A stretch of DNA of 64,000 nucleotides from NCBI RefSeq assembly GCF_014672715.2, contig NZ_CP058566.2, positions 1 to 64,000 of the forward strand, read 5' to 3'. Under the pieces are notes generated by a model. That model saw only the letters and a program-made list of their open reading frames with translations. It was not told where the DNA came from and did no database searches. Below are positions 7,953 to 15,165 of this stretch, one piece after another (within the stretch, counting starts at the first letter, position 1; every line of letters begins with the position of its first letter). The DNA is from Dehalogenimonas etheniformans (GTDB lineage: Bacteria; Chloroflexota; Dehalococcoidia; Dehalococcoidales; Dehalococcoidaceae). The position numbers and the translations under genes were made by a program.

Positions 7953-8444
7953 TCACCACCGGCTGAGTTCGGCGCCCCATTGCCGCGCCCGTTCGATCTC
8001 CCCGTCCTTCAGCGGTCCCTGCGTGCCCTCTACGATGAACTTTTGAGCTTCGCTGGCCTTCCGGTAGCCGAGCTTCTTCATGCTATCTTCGATGACCGGC
8101 GTCGCCTTGCCCCACGGCCCCTTCACCCGGGTTTCGAACGCGGCGAACGGCTTTTGTCCCGGTGCAAGGGCATCAAGCCAGGTCCGCATCGGGGTCTGGG
8201 ACAGGTCGGGTGGAACCGAGGCGCTGCCCGGTTTCACCTGTATGCCCGCTATCATCTTTTCATTGGGCACTGAAAATCCCATTACTGGCGATCCGACCAC
8301 TAGAAAATCGGCGTCTTTAATGACCTCGGGCGTTGCCTCTGAAGTCGACATCACCCGGGTCCCGGATCCCAGCCCATCCCCGATGGCGTGGGCGATAGCC
8401 TCCGTATTGCCCCACAAGGATTCATAGACCACGATCGCTTTCAT
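7953..8444 (-). CDS. Flavodoxin-domain protein
   Basis: This is a 163-residue flavodoxin-fold protein. The N-terminal VVYESLWGNTEAIAHAIGDGL carries the FMN-phosphate loop (S/T-x-x-G-N-T), and FLVVGSPVMGFSVPNEKM aligns with the loop stacking on the isoalloxazine ring. It probably acts as a cytoplasmic electron carrier or a flavodoxin-like oxidoreductase. I place the start at ATG 8444, preceded by AAGGAGAAG; the longer in-frame ATG at 8474 lacks such a site. It is the first gene of a short minus-strand run. Confidence 0.87.
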   Translation of the reverse strand: MKAIVVYESLWGNTEAIAHAIGDGLGSGTRVMSTSEATPEVIKDADFLVVGSPVMGFSVPNEKMIAGIQVKPGSASVPPDLSQTPMRTWLDALAPGQKPFAAFETRVKGPWGKATPVIEDSMKKLGYRKASEAQKFIVEGTQGPLKDGEIERARQWGAELSRW

Positions 8445-8544
8445 CGGGCTTCTCCTTCTTTTATCAGCATCCAAAGAACATTCTATGAGCCGAGCTTAGG
8501 GATGGCAAGAGATTTTTTAGTCTTGCGACTGGAAGTTCACAAAA

Positions 8545-8572
8545 AAGGGGAGGAGTGCACGCTCCTCCCCTT
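8545..8572 (-). terminator. Terminator after cupredoxin gene
   Basis: The inverted repeat AAGGGGAGGAG (8545-8555) / CTCCTCCCCTT (8562-8572) lies 21 bp past the stop of the minus-strand cupredoxin gene. On that strand a run of T follows it, giving a good intrinsic terminator. Confidence 0.85.
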
Positions 8573-8593
8573 CGACCGATCGATCGAACCGAT

Positions 8594-8938
8594 TTATTGG
8601 ACGATGATCGTACCGGTCATGCCGGGGTGAATAATGCAGTAATACGGATAGGTTCCGGCTGTGGTGAAAGTGTGGGTATAGCTGCCGCCCGGGCTGAACA
8701 GTCCGCTGTCGAACAATCCGGTGGTGCTGGTGACCGAATGTTGGACGTTGTCCGTGTTCCGCCACGTAACCGTCGTACCGACGCTGACCGTCAGTGTTGC
8801 CGGGGCGTATTTGAGGTTGTGCATATCGACGGTGTTTGGCGGTGTAGAGGACCCGCCGCAGCCCAACGGGAGCAACGTCGCCGCGATCGCGAGAGTGACG
8901 GCAAAAATCCCGAAAATCGCTTTAAAATCTTTTTTCAT
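8594..8938 (-). CDS. Plastocyanin-like cupredoxin lipoprotein
   Basis: The 114-residue protein has a lipoprotein signal (lipobox LPLGC, Cys27) and a single cupredoxin domain. Type 1 copper ligands are visible: His67 (VQHSVT), Cys101, His104 and Met107 in YYCIIHPGM. It would carry electrons outside the membrane. The start at ATG 8938 is chosen because GGAG lies just upstream and a normal signal peptide results. It sits beside a di-haem peroxidase, to which it could donate electrons (inference). A paralogue occurs at 12.3-12.7 kb. Confidence 0.92.
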   Translation of the reverse strand: MKKDFKAIFGIFAVTLAIAATLLPLGCGGSSTPPNTVDMHNLKYAPATLTVSVGTTVTWRNTDNVQHSVTSTTGLFDSGLFSPGGSYTHTFTTAGTYPYYCIIHPGMTGTIIVQ

Positions 8939-9017
8939 CGGATGCTCCATTACAATTTGATATTTTGATTATAACTTTGATTTTAATGAGCTCAAAAGTC
9001 TGCTTCCCCCAAAACGG

Positions 9018-9047
9018 AAGCAGCCGGCGGTCCACCGCCGGCTGCTT
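9018..9047 (-). terminator. Strong hairpin after di-haem peroxidase gene
   Basis: A 13-bp perfect stem, AAGCAGCCGGCGG (9018-9030) with CCGCCGGCTGCTT (9035-9047), closes a 4-base loop. It lies about 20 bp beyond the stop of the minus-strand peroxidase gene. The T-tract is weak, but the stem is very stable. Confidence 0.75.
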
Positions 9048-9067
9048 ATCCTCAATTCAACGATTGT

Positions 9068-10738
9068 CTAATTCACGAATCCATCGGACAGCGTTTTCAT
9101 AAAGGCCAGGATGTTGGCCTGGTCGGCCATGACCGTCATCATGCCGCCACCACCCATACCACCGCCGCCCATCCCGCCTCCACCGCCCATCATGGGCATT
9201 GTGAAGTTGAGTGTCTCCAGGTTCAGACTGACCTCGGGCGCCGGGAACAGGTTCGGGTCGGGCATCATGCCGCCGCCCATGCCTCCTCCTCCCATACCTC
9301 CGCCGCCACCCATGCCGCCGCCCATCATCGCCTCCATATGGGCACGCCAGGTATAGAATAGGACGACTTCTTCAAGGTTCTTGAAGTAGCCGTTGTGCAT
9401 GTACGCTTTGAGGAAATCGGCGCTAGGCCTCAGGTCGACGTTACGCAGCGTCGGCACCTTGAACTTACCCAGGTTGGCTTCCCAGGTCGGGTCATTGATG
9501 CTCTTCAGGAAGGCGCCCAGACCGTAGTCGAGCCACGCTGCCCCTTCCGGATTGTACCTGCTGTCAGCCGTGTAAAAGGGGTTGGCCGGGTTCTTGGGTA
9601 CGCCGATGTTATGGTAGCTGTAGTCGGTGAATACCGGCTTGGCGTCCATGGAAGAACCCATCGAATGGCAGCGAACGCAGTCGCCGCGAGAAGGATCGTT
9701 GAAAGCCGCCAAACCCTGCAGTTCTTCGTCTGAAAATCCGAGGTTGCGGAAGTTCTGCCAGAAGTAGGGCGAAGCCGCCGGTGTTATCCTGACACCGGAG
9801 GAACCGAAGCCGGGCCTATAGTTCGTTCCCCCATTAGTAACCGTGATCGAGACGACAACACCGTCAACTACGGTAGCATAAGCTGTGGCGCCTGAGCCCA
9901 TCATGCCATTCCCGAAACTGATGGCAGGTGCCGCCACGTAGCCGGAGCCGCCATTAGTAACGGTGACGGCGGTGATTACCCCACCGACCACTGTGGATGT
10001 AGCCGTCGCCCCGCTGCCCATCCCGGCACTGGAGAAGCCGATCTTGGTGACGTCGAGGCCTGCCGTTTTAGCGTTGGCCCAGAATACATCGAACTTGGAA
10101 CTGAAAGGGCTGACTTCTGGGCTTTCTTCGAACGCCGCGATGGCCTCAGCCACCCGGGCGTAAGTCAGGTCGAGGTGGCTGTTGATAAAGCTTTCCTTGA
10201 TTGAGTTTTTGCCGAACACTTCCTCAAACAGACCTGCGTACTCGGAATGCGCCACCCCCAGGCACACCACCCGAGCGGACGGCATTGCCTGCTCCAGGGG
10301 GTTCAGGAATGGCCCCTGGGCCTGCTCGGCCAGCGGATCATCGAGAGTCCAGCCCGTAGCCCGGCCGTCGTAGAACATGCCGCCGATCCAATTGCCGTTC
10401 GCATCTTGATGCAGTAATGGGCTGTCTCCGGCATAAGCCGCTGACGGCGGTTTTCTGTTGCCCGCCCGCCCCTCGATCGCGCCGGGGTAAATCGCCTGGG
10501 TGTCATTGATCGCGGAATCCGGACCGGTATAGCCGGTGGACGGATCGTGGCAGGTAGCGCACGACATGTTGTTGCCGCTGGAAAGATTGGTGTCAAAGAA
10601 CAGGTACTTGCCCAGCAAGACCTTCTGCTGGGTCGGGGTGAGCCCGCTCCAGTCCTCGACCGCCGAGGCTTCGACTGGCGCCAGCGCCAGCATCAGACCG
10701 ACGACCGCCGCCGCCATGATCAGCTTCCTTCGCTTCAT
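9068..10738 (-). CDS. Di-haem peroxidase with inserted repeats and Gly/Met tracts
   Basis: This exported CcpA/MauG-family protein has 556 residues, against about 330-400 usually. A signal peptide (1-26) precedes haem motifs CATCH (60-64) and CVRCH (354-358). The family landmarks FYDGRATGW and GKFKVPTLRN are kept. The extra length has two sources. Residues 228-320 hold two roughly 40-residue repeats, each containing GSGATA, a hydrophobic strand pair and TVTNGG. Residues 471-492 and 516-534 are almost pure Gly/Met tracts. I place the start at ATG 10738 behind AGGGAGGAAG rather than at 10789. It is flanked by cupredoxin and matrixin genes. The catalytic core looks intact, but the role of the insertions is unknown. 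Confidence 0.9.
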   Translation of the reverse strand: MKRRKLIMAAAVVGLMLALAPVEASAVEDWSGLTPTQQKVLLGKYLFFDTNLSSGNNMSCATCHDPSTGYTGPDSAINDTQAIYPGAIEGRAGNRKPPSAAYAGDSPLLHQDANGNWIGGMFYDGRATGWTLDDPLAEQAQGPFLNPLEQAMPSARVVCLGVAHSEYAGLFEEVFGKNSIKESFINSHLDLTYARVAEAIAAFEESPEVSPFSSKFDVFWANAKTAGLDVTKIGFSSAGMGSGATATSTVVGGVITAVTVTNGGSGYVAAPAISFGNGMMGSGATAYATVVDGVVVSITVTNGGTNYRPGFGSSGVRITPAASPYFWQNFRNLGFSDEELQGLAAFNDPSRGDCVRCHSMGSSMDAKPVFTDYSYHNIGVPKNPANPFYTADSRYNPEGAAWLDYGLGAFLKSINDPTWEANLGKFKVPTLRNVDLRPSADFLKAYMHNGYFKNLEEVVLFYTWRAHMEAMMGGGMGGGGGMGGGGMGGGMMPDPNLFPAPEVSLNLETLNFTMPMMGGGGGMGGGGMGGGGMMTVMADQANILAFMKTLSDGFVN

Positions 10739-10886
10739 ACTTCCTCCCTTGAAACCACTGTAACTCTGGTGGTCTTTCACTGATATCATTTTATGGAAGG
10801 TTGTATGTCGATAACAATCCGTAAAGGTACTAGTTTTTTTACCCCATTCGCTACGTACTTAGACCTAATACTATATCCGAATATGT

Positions 10887-10907
10887 CCGAGCCTTCGGGC
10901 TTTTTTC
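10887..10907 (+). terminator. Small hairpin with T-run upstream of matrixin gene
   Basis: AGCC-TTCG-GGCT (10890-10901) followed by a run of T forms a short intrinsic-terminator-like structure in the 260-bp gap between the divergent peroxidase and matrixin genes. It could be a leader attenuator for the matrixin gene; no leader peptide is evident. Confidence 0.35.
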
Positions 10908-11001
10908 AGTCTGTTATTATGGTCCCGAGTCAAGCATCGAACCCTCTTGACTTACCGATCAAACGGAAATATGATGAATTACCAATGGCGTGAGGTGGAT
11001 C

Positions 11002-11757
11002 ATGAAAAAGAGAATTACGCTGGCCCTTATTTCTCTCGTCCTCGCCCTAATCCTCGTTGCCCCCGTAGTTGTCTCCGCAGCGGATCAGGGTAAAGGTCCC
11101 CCGGATTTGGAACGCATCGTATTTATCCATTCCAAGTTCCAGGATGTTAAACCCGGCGGTAATACTTCCAAGAACCCTGCGCTTTATTCTTACAGCCGCT
11201 ACCACTGGTCATCGCCGACGATTCCCTACTATTACAATCCCTCCGGCAGCCCCGTCACCAATGCGGAACAGGGTGTCACAACGTCTTTTGCCACCTGGAA
11301 CGACACTGCCTCAAGCGTCTACTTCGATTATAAAGGGATAACAACTGCGTATGTACCGGGGGTTGATGTCGCCTTGCCGGATTATAAAAACGTGGTAGGG
11401 TGGGCGAAATTGAACGATCCGGACACAATCGGTCTCACAATAATATGGTCGAATTCCAAGACCAAACTTGTTGTTGACGTCGATACCGTTTTTAATCTTG
11501 ATTCATGGTTGACCTGGTCCCAGACATCCGTGTCCGGCGATCCAGATACCGCCCCACTCCTCACCAACACCTCCGCTTACGATTGCGACGTCCAAGGTAT
11601 CATGACCCATGAAGCGGGCCATTGGCTGGTGCTGAATGACCTGTATACCAATGCTGCCGCCGCGCAGACGATGTACGGCTACGCCTCGGACAGGGAAGTG
11701 AAAAAGCGCAGCCTTGAAAGCGGCGATATCGCCGGTGTGTTGAAAATCTATCCGTAA
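11002..11757 (+). CDS. Secreted matrixin-like zinc metalloprotease
   Basis: The 251-residue protein has a signal peptide (1-26, ending VSAAD). Its zinc-binding motif is HEAGHWLVLND, with His203, catalytic Glu204 and His207. An aspartate (Asp213) stands where matrixins have the third histidine, as in snapalysin-type metzincins. A Met-turn follows in AQTMYGY (Met224). The start is ATG 11002 behind GAGGTGG, rather than the in-frame GTG at 10990. It should be an extracellular endopeptidase. It neighbours the secreted haem and copper proteins but has its own terminator. Confidence 0.85.
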   Translation: MKKRITLALISLVLALILVAPVVVSAADQGKGPPDLERIVFIHSKFQDVKPGGNTSKNPALYSYSRYHWSSPTIPYYYNPSGSPVTNAEQGVTTSFATWNDTASSVYFDYKGITTAYVPGVDVALPDYKNVVGWAKLNDPDTIGLTIIWSNSKTKLVVDVDTVFNLDSWLTWSQTSVSGDPDTAPLLTNTSAYDCDVQGIMTHEAGHWLVLNDLYTNAAAAQTMYGYASDREVKKRSLESGDIAGVLKIYP

Positions 11758-11782
11758 GGTAAACCGAAAACCGGTTGAAAAA

Positions 11783-11816
11783 GTGAGGGAGCCTGGAAAG
11801 GCTCCCTCACTTTTTA
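11783..11816 (+). terminator. Terminator after matrixin gene
   Basis: The perfect 11-bp stem GTGAGGGAGCC (11783-11793) / GGCTCCCTCAC (11800-11810) is followed by TTTTT and begins 25 bp after the stop codon. Confidence 0.92.
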
Positions 11817-11897
11817 ACTTTCGATATGCCAATTAAATAGTTAGCATTTCTGCAAACTGTAAACTGTCTACCGTCCACTGACCAACAAGTGCCCCGC

Positions 11898-12206
11898 TTA
11901 GTTGGTCTTCAACCACTCCGCCAGGATCGAATGCTGTTCTGTGGTTAGATTCTTGGCCGTTTTATGATCGACCAAAAACGCCACCAGGCTGGTCTGGGTG
12001 AAATCTTTGAGTTCCGGCGCCGTGATGTTCGGACCGTGGCCGCCCGTCCGGTCGGATTCATGGCAGGACGCGCAGTCGTTGGAGAAGATCTGGGTCGCGT
12101 CGGCTAAATCGATCGGAGATACCGTCTTAGGCACACACGCCGTAACCAGACCGCCGAAAATCAGGATGACCACCGGGACGATAATATAAAGCGCTTTCTT
12201 TCGCAT
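11898..12206 (-). CDS. Mono-haem c-type cytochrome lipoprotein
   Basis: The 102-residue protein has a lipobox (LVTAC, Cys24) and one haem motif, CASCH (45-49, in NDCASCHESD). A small class I cytochrome c domain ends in a C-terminal helix (TEQHSILAEWLKTN). The axial methionine is not obvious after the haem site. I place the start at ATG 12206 behind AGAGGA rather than at 12272. It would sit on the outer face of the membrane and is a plausible electron shuttle for the nearby di-haem peroxidases. Confidence 0.88.
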   Translation of the reverse strand: MRKKALYIIVPVVILIFGGLVTACVPKTVSPIDLADATQIFSNDCASCHESDRTGGHGPNITAPELKDFTQTSLVAFLVDHKTAKNLTTEQHSILAEWLKTN

Positions 12207-12291
12207 TGAATCCTCTGTCGGTTTATAGATGAATGAGAGACTATTATAACTTGCCGAAGGCGCCAGAACCAAACATCGTTTTAAAACTAAA

Positions 12292-12310
12292 GGGCACGCC
12301 CCGCGTGCCC
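12292..12310 (-). terminator. Terminator after second cupredoxin gene
   Basis: The 8-bp stem GGGCACGC (12292-12299) / GCGTGCCC (12303-12310) is followed on the minus strand by TTTAGTTTTAAAA, about 27 bp beyond the cupredoxin stop codon. Confidence 0.82.
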
Positions 12311-12336
12311 CTCCCCAAGTGTCCGAATGGGTGACT

Positions 12337-12681
12337 TTATTTCACGAATATCGTGCCGGTCATTCCCCCCTGGATTTTGCAGTGGTAGTAGTAAGTCCCC
12401 GTTGAGAGGAACGTGTAGGTATAACTGTCGCCGGGGCTGAACAACCCGCTGTCGAAAAGTCCGGTATCGCTGGTGACCGAATGCACATTACTTTCGGTAT
12501 TCTTCCAGGTTACGGCTGTCCCGACTTTTACCGTCAGCGCCGCCGGCAAATATTGAAGGCGGTACATTTCCACCGTCTGGGCCGAAACCTGGGAGCTGCA
12601 GGCCTCCGGGATCAGCATGGCGGCAAGCACCATAATGGTCGCTGCCAGCAGAGAAAATGTCGCCTTGAGGTTCTTCCCCAC
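12337..12681 (-). CDS. Cupredoxin lipoprotein with altered copper site
   Basis: This 114-residue paralogue of the protein at 8.6 kb is colinear with it along its whole length. A lipobox with Cys28 (IPEAC) is followed by the cupredoxin domain. His67 (NVHSVT), Cys101 and Met107 are kept, but the equatorial histidine at 104 is a glutamine (CKIQGGM). I choose GTG 12681 as start because AAGGAG precedes it by seven bases; the longer ATG frame from 12738 lacks a site. Loss of one histidine should change or abolish type 1 copper binding, so this copy may have a different metal or role. Confidence 0.85.
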   Translation of the reverse strand: MGKNLKATFSLLAATIMVLAAMLIPEACSSQVSAQTVEMYRLQYLPAALTVKVGTAVTWKNTESNVHSVTSDTGLFDSGLFSPGDSYTYTFLSTGTYYYHCKIQGGMTGTIFVK

Positions 12682-12834
12682 AACCGGCTCCTTAATCGCC
12701 GGATAATTATAGCACTGCCGTATATCCCCTGTTTCCAAACATTAGCCCATCCGCAACGACCCAGGTATCCATTGTCATTGCGGGGCTTACCCTTCCGCTT
12801 TGCTCTGGCCCTCGACCGAGGGCTTTGCAGACTC

Positions 12835-12978
12835 TCAGCAGCCCGGCTCGCCAGGGTGGCCGCAGCAATCCTGGTGCTTGGTGATCTTGATCTTGGTATT
12901 TCTCATCGCCAGGTAAACCTTTCGGCGGAACGGCATGTCGACAGCCCAGTTATTGAAGAATGCTTTCAGACTTGGCAT
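12835..12978 (-). CDS. Small protein with C-terminal CCGHPGEPGC motif
   Basis: A 47-codon gene starts at ATG 12978 behind AGAGAGGG and ends at TGA 12837-12835. The N-terminal half is amphipathic and basic, including MPFRRKVYLAMRNTKIKI. The protein ends in CCGHPGEPGC, three cysteines and a histidine that could bind a metal or cluster. I recall similar tiny proteins in Dehalococcoidia, but cannot name a function. Good start signals and a constrained-looking C-terminus argue that it is real. It lies upstream of the second cupredoxin gene on the same strand. Confidence 0.72.
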   Translation of the reverse strand: MPSLKAFFNNWAVDMPFRRKVYLAMRNTKIKITKHQDCCGHPGEPGC

Positions 12979-13031
12979 ACAAGCCCTCTCTTTTTGTAGC
13001 CATTGTACCCCACCGCCAATCCCTCCCCAAA

Positions 13032-13170
13032 TCTGTCTTTGCGAGACCTGCTTATTAATTCATCCCTCGCCCCCAGAGTGGGAGAGGTTCGAGGGTGTCG
13101 GCAAATGGCATTACCCTATTCTGAGCCTGTCGAGGGGGTAACAATCGTCCCCGAATAGTACACCGATCCC
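13032..13170. repeat. Interrupted copy of the dispersed intergenic repeat
   Basis: The repeat's left end (CTGTCTTTGCGAGACCTGC, from 13033) and its core (CAATCGTCCCCGAATAGTA, from about 13143) are both present, but about 90 bp of other sequence separates them. The other copies, at 18.9, 19.0, 19.5 and 20.4 kb, are continuous. With the palindrome next to it, this fills the 334-bp gap between the 47-codon gene and the gene at 13313; I see no further gene. Confidence 0.7.
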
Positions 13171-13176
13171 AAATAT

Positions 13177-13201
13177 AAGGGGCTCGCCACGCGAGCCCCT
13201 T
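13177..13201. repeat. Perfect 11-bp palindrome
   Basis: AAGGGGCTCGC (13177-13187) / GCGAGCCCCTT (13191-13201) flank a 3-base loop at the end of the interrupted repeat. It resembles the hairpin tails (gcgaggc...gcctcgc) of the other repeat copies and may belong to the element rather than act as a terminator. Confidence 0.6.
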
Positions 13202-13312
13202 ACGAACCGTTATTCCTTTTTCCGTGTCCTATTCGCCTGAACCACCCACGTTGTCATCCTCACACCCGGACATATGCTTTTCAAAGAAGGAAAGGAAAAT
13301 ATTTGCCGTACT

Positions 13313-13537
13313 TCAACGTTGTACGGGCTTATTTCCGTATGCAAGTGTCATCGCAAAGCTCCAACCCGGTGCCTCAGAATCTCCGGCTAAAGCGTGAGCG
13401 AATGATATTTTATATATAACTACATCTTGGTTTTGAGATCTCAACCAATCATTAACCTTTTTGTCGAGTTTCTCTTCCTCTGGGGCTTGGAAGGATACAA
13501 CGCGAAAATCACTAGCTCGTAACGGTTCTGAAAACAT
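13313..13537 (-). CDS. Small hypothetical protein, island gene 5
   Basis: I do not recognise this 74-residue soluble protein. It has no signal peptide or membrane segment and contains a charged helix (APEEEKLDKKVNDWLRSQNQD) followed by alternating hydrophobic strands (VVIYKISFAHAL, WSFAMTLAY). A ribosome binding site (TAAGGAGAG) precedes its ATG. It lies 49 bp after the dUTPase-like gene and is probably the last gene of the radical SAM-UDG run. Its A/T-rich codon use matches those genes more than the surrounding chromosome. Confidence 0.62.
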   Translation of the reverse strand: MFSEPLRASDFRVVSFQAPEEEKLDKKVNDWLRSQNQDVVIYKISFAHALAGDSEAPGWSFAMTLAYGNKPVQR

Positions 13538-13586
13538 GTTTCTCTCCTTATAGCTTAATTCACAAATTCCGGAGCCTTATTAATAA

Positions 13587-14210
13587 TTATTGAATGAATA
13601 GCGCAATAATCGCGCTTATCAATGCGATTAATATGGCCCAAAAGACCTTCCCCCACGTCTCGAGTTGCGCAACCCGTTTATCAACATCGGAGAGTGATGC
13701 GCTTGTTCCTCTTAACGATGTCACAATTTCGACAGGAAGTGCTTTGTAACCTGGTTTATTATAGGGCTTTTCTGCGTCCTTCGATAGTTCATAGAAGAAA
13801 ATCATGAATGTCTTTTCTCGGTATTTAAGAACCACGTCTGTTGGGCCAGCGTTGTAAACAGAAAAAACGATTTTTCCTTCATAACCTGGATCGACATGAA
13901 AACCCGAAACATTGATCAAGCCTCGCGCTTTCTTCCGAAATTTGACCGAGATCAATCCCAAATAGTTTTTAGGGAGTTTGATAGTTTCATAAGTGTGAAG
14001 CAGCGCAAATTGACCTCTTGGAATACTTACAAAAGGTTTCTCTTGCGTTAGCTTCTGGGGGTATTCTTCTCGGCTAATGTATACTTCATCTCCAAGGCTG
14101 AGATCATAAGAGGCCCTTTCCGCCGCATTATCATCAAATTCACTCAAATGGTTTGGAAATAACTCAGATCGTTTTTCGATAATATCGCGATCAGTCAAAA
14201 ACCCTGGCAT
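13587..14210 (-). CDS. Membrane-anchored dUTPase/dCTP-deaminase-like protein
   Basis: The 207-residue protein has the trimeric dUTPase/dCTP-deaminase beta-fold (about residues 30-142). Landmarks are RASYDLSLGDEV, IPRGQFALLHT, SVKFRKKARGLINVSGFHVDPGYEGKIVFSVYNAG and REKTFMIFF. A C-terminal membrane helix follows (187-206). The family's VDPGY-G aspartate is present. The glutamate that activates water in dCTP deaminases (E138 in E. coli, in LEF-N) corresponds to a serine here (IVFSVYN). A deaminase is therefore unlikely; a dUTPase-like hydrolase or a nucleotide-binding sensor is possible. The family is normally soluble, so the tail is unusual. It follows the 3-TM gene by 15 bp. Confidence 0.78.
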   Translation of the reverse strand: MPGFLTDRDIIEKRSELFPNHLSEFDDNAAERASYDLSLGDEVYISREEYPQKLTQEKPFVSIPRGQFALLHTYETIKLPKNYLGLISVKFRKKARGLINVSGFHVDPGYEGKIVFSVYNAGPTDVVLKYREKTFMIFFYELSKDAEKPYNKPGYKALPVEIVTSLRGTSASLSDVDKRVAQLETWGKVFWAILIALISAIIALFIQ

Positions 14211-14225
14211 TTGGTCACCTACCCT

Positions 14226-14561
14226 TTAGTCAACTATTTGGGACAATAGCACTAATACGACCACTGCCACTGCCCCAACTCCCAAAGACAAAGCTAGCCG
14301 CAGCATGAACTGGACAACGCGATAGTCGCGACGCTCTCCTAATAAAGGGCTATTCGCTAAAGCGATAATTAAATAAATTGCGCCACCAAGCAATATGACA
14401 AAATACAGACTTCCAAGATATAGAGTATAGTCAATATCCAATCCGGTTAATTGGGGGGCTAATAGCCCTAACAAAACGAGTCCTAGTACAATAACTACCT
14501 CCCACCACCTGGGGCGAATAATATTATTCTGTTCTGATTCGCTAGGTTCGTTATTTGCCAT
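14226..14561 (-). CDS. Small 3-TM membrane protein, island gene 3
   Basis: The 111-residue protein has an acidic, polar N-terminus (NNEPSESEQNN) and three hydrophobic helices (about 19-36, 47-68 and 88-108) separated by a basic loop (GERRDYRVVQ). I do not recognise the family. Its start overlaps the end of the uracil-DNA glycosylase gene by 11 bases, so the two are probably translationally coupled. Its partner downstream also has a membrane anchor, and the two may form a membrane complex (inference). Confidence 0.65.
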   Translation of the reverse strand: MANNEPSESEQNNIIRPRWWEVVIVLGLVLLGLLAPQLTGLDIDYTLYLGSLYFVILLGGAIYLIIALANSPLLGERRDYRVVQFMLRLALSLGVGAVAVVVLVLLSQIVD

Positions 14562-15165
14562 TGTCTATCTCCGTTGTAGCATTCCGGGTTATCTTGCCAA
14601 GGACTTGATAATCAACGCATTGCTGGCATTTTGATCTTTGAGAAAACACTCGTGGGCTTGGATGAAATAATGGCAACAGAATGCAATTACGCCAATTTAT
14701 GGGTTCCGCTACGCTTGAACTCAATGTTACAGTATGGGGTTCGATGACCGCCAATGCCTTTAAAGCTATCCTACCAAGAGGAACAATAAATGCAGGGGAC
14801 AAAATATCAATTGTTTCTCTCAGAAAATCAGAACAATTGAATATCTCAGCTTTGGTCGGTGTGTCATTAACCCCAATCTGATTAATGGGATTACAGAGGA
14901 TTGCGTTTGTGATAAAGACTTTAGTACGGTCAATTTCCGCAGATTCTAAAAAAGAAGCGAAATTCCTGCCAGTTTGATCTCCAAAAAGAGGAATCCCATA
15001 CTTTTCTGCGCCCAAGCGCCCTGGGGCCTCGGCGATAAACATAACCTGGGCGTCCAATGGTCCATTAGATGGTCCAAGAACACGACGGCGCCCATTCATC
15101 CGGGGGCATTTGCTACAAATCTGCGCCCGCTTTACAAGGCTATCAAATCGCGACTGCTTTGTCAT
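14551..15165 (-). CDS. Fe-S uracil-DNA glycosylase, family 4/5-like
   Basis: The 204-residue protein matches the thermophile-type UDG fold that excises uracil from DNA. It begins with the cluster pair Cys17/Cys20 (CSKCPRM), has the glycosylase motif FIAEAPGRLG (46-50 region) with GIPLFGDQTGRNF, the second cysteine pair Cys91 and Cys111 (ILCNP and FNC), and the leucine-loop motif HPSPRV (168-173). All four 4Fe-4S ligands and the catalytic motifs seem intact. I use ATG 15165, which overlaps the radical SAM gene by 23 bases; ATG 15216 is an alternative. Its place between a radical SAM enzyme and a nucleotide-hydrolase-like gene suggests a dedicated role rather than general repair. Confidence 0.85.
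   Translation of the reverse strand: MTKQSRFDSLVKRAQICSKCPRMNGRRRVLGPSNGPLDAQVMFIAEAPGRLGAEKYGIPLFGDQTGRNFASFLESAEIDRTKVFITNAILCNPINQIGVNDTPTKAEIFNCSDFLRETIDILSPAFIVPLGRIALKALAVIEPHTVTLSSSVAEPINWRNCILLPLFHPSPRVFSQRSKCQQCVDYQVLGKITRNATTEIDNGK

Noticed and set aside
9111-9356. Proline-rich plus-strand frame (PPPPIPPPP)
   Set aside because: It is the antisense shadow of the Gly/Met tracts in the di-haem peroxidase.
13587-14210. Active anti-phage dCTP deaminase
   Set aside because: The catalytic glutamate position appears to be serine; recorded as dUTPase/dCTP-deaminase-like instead.
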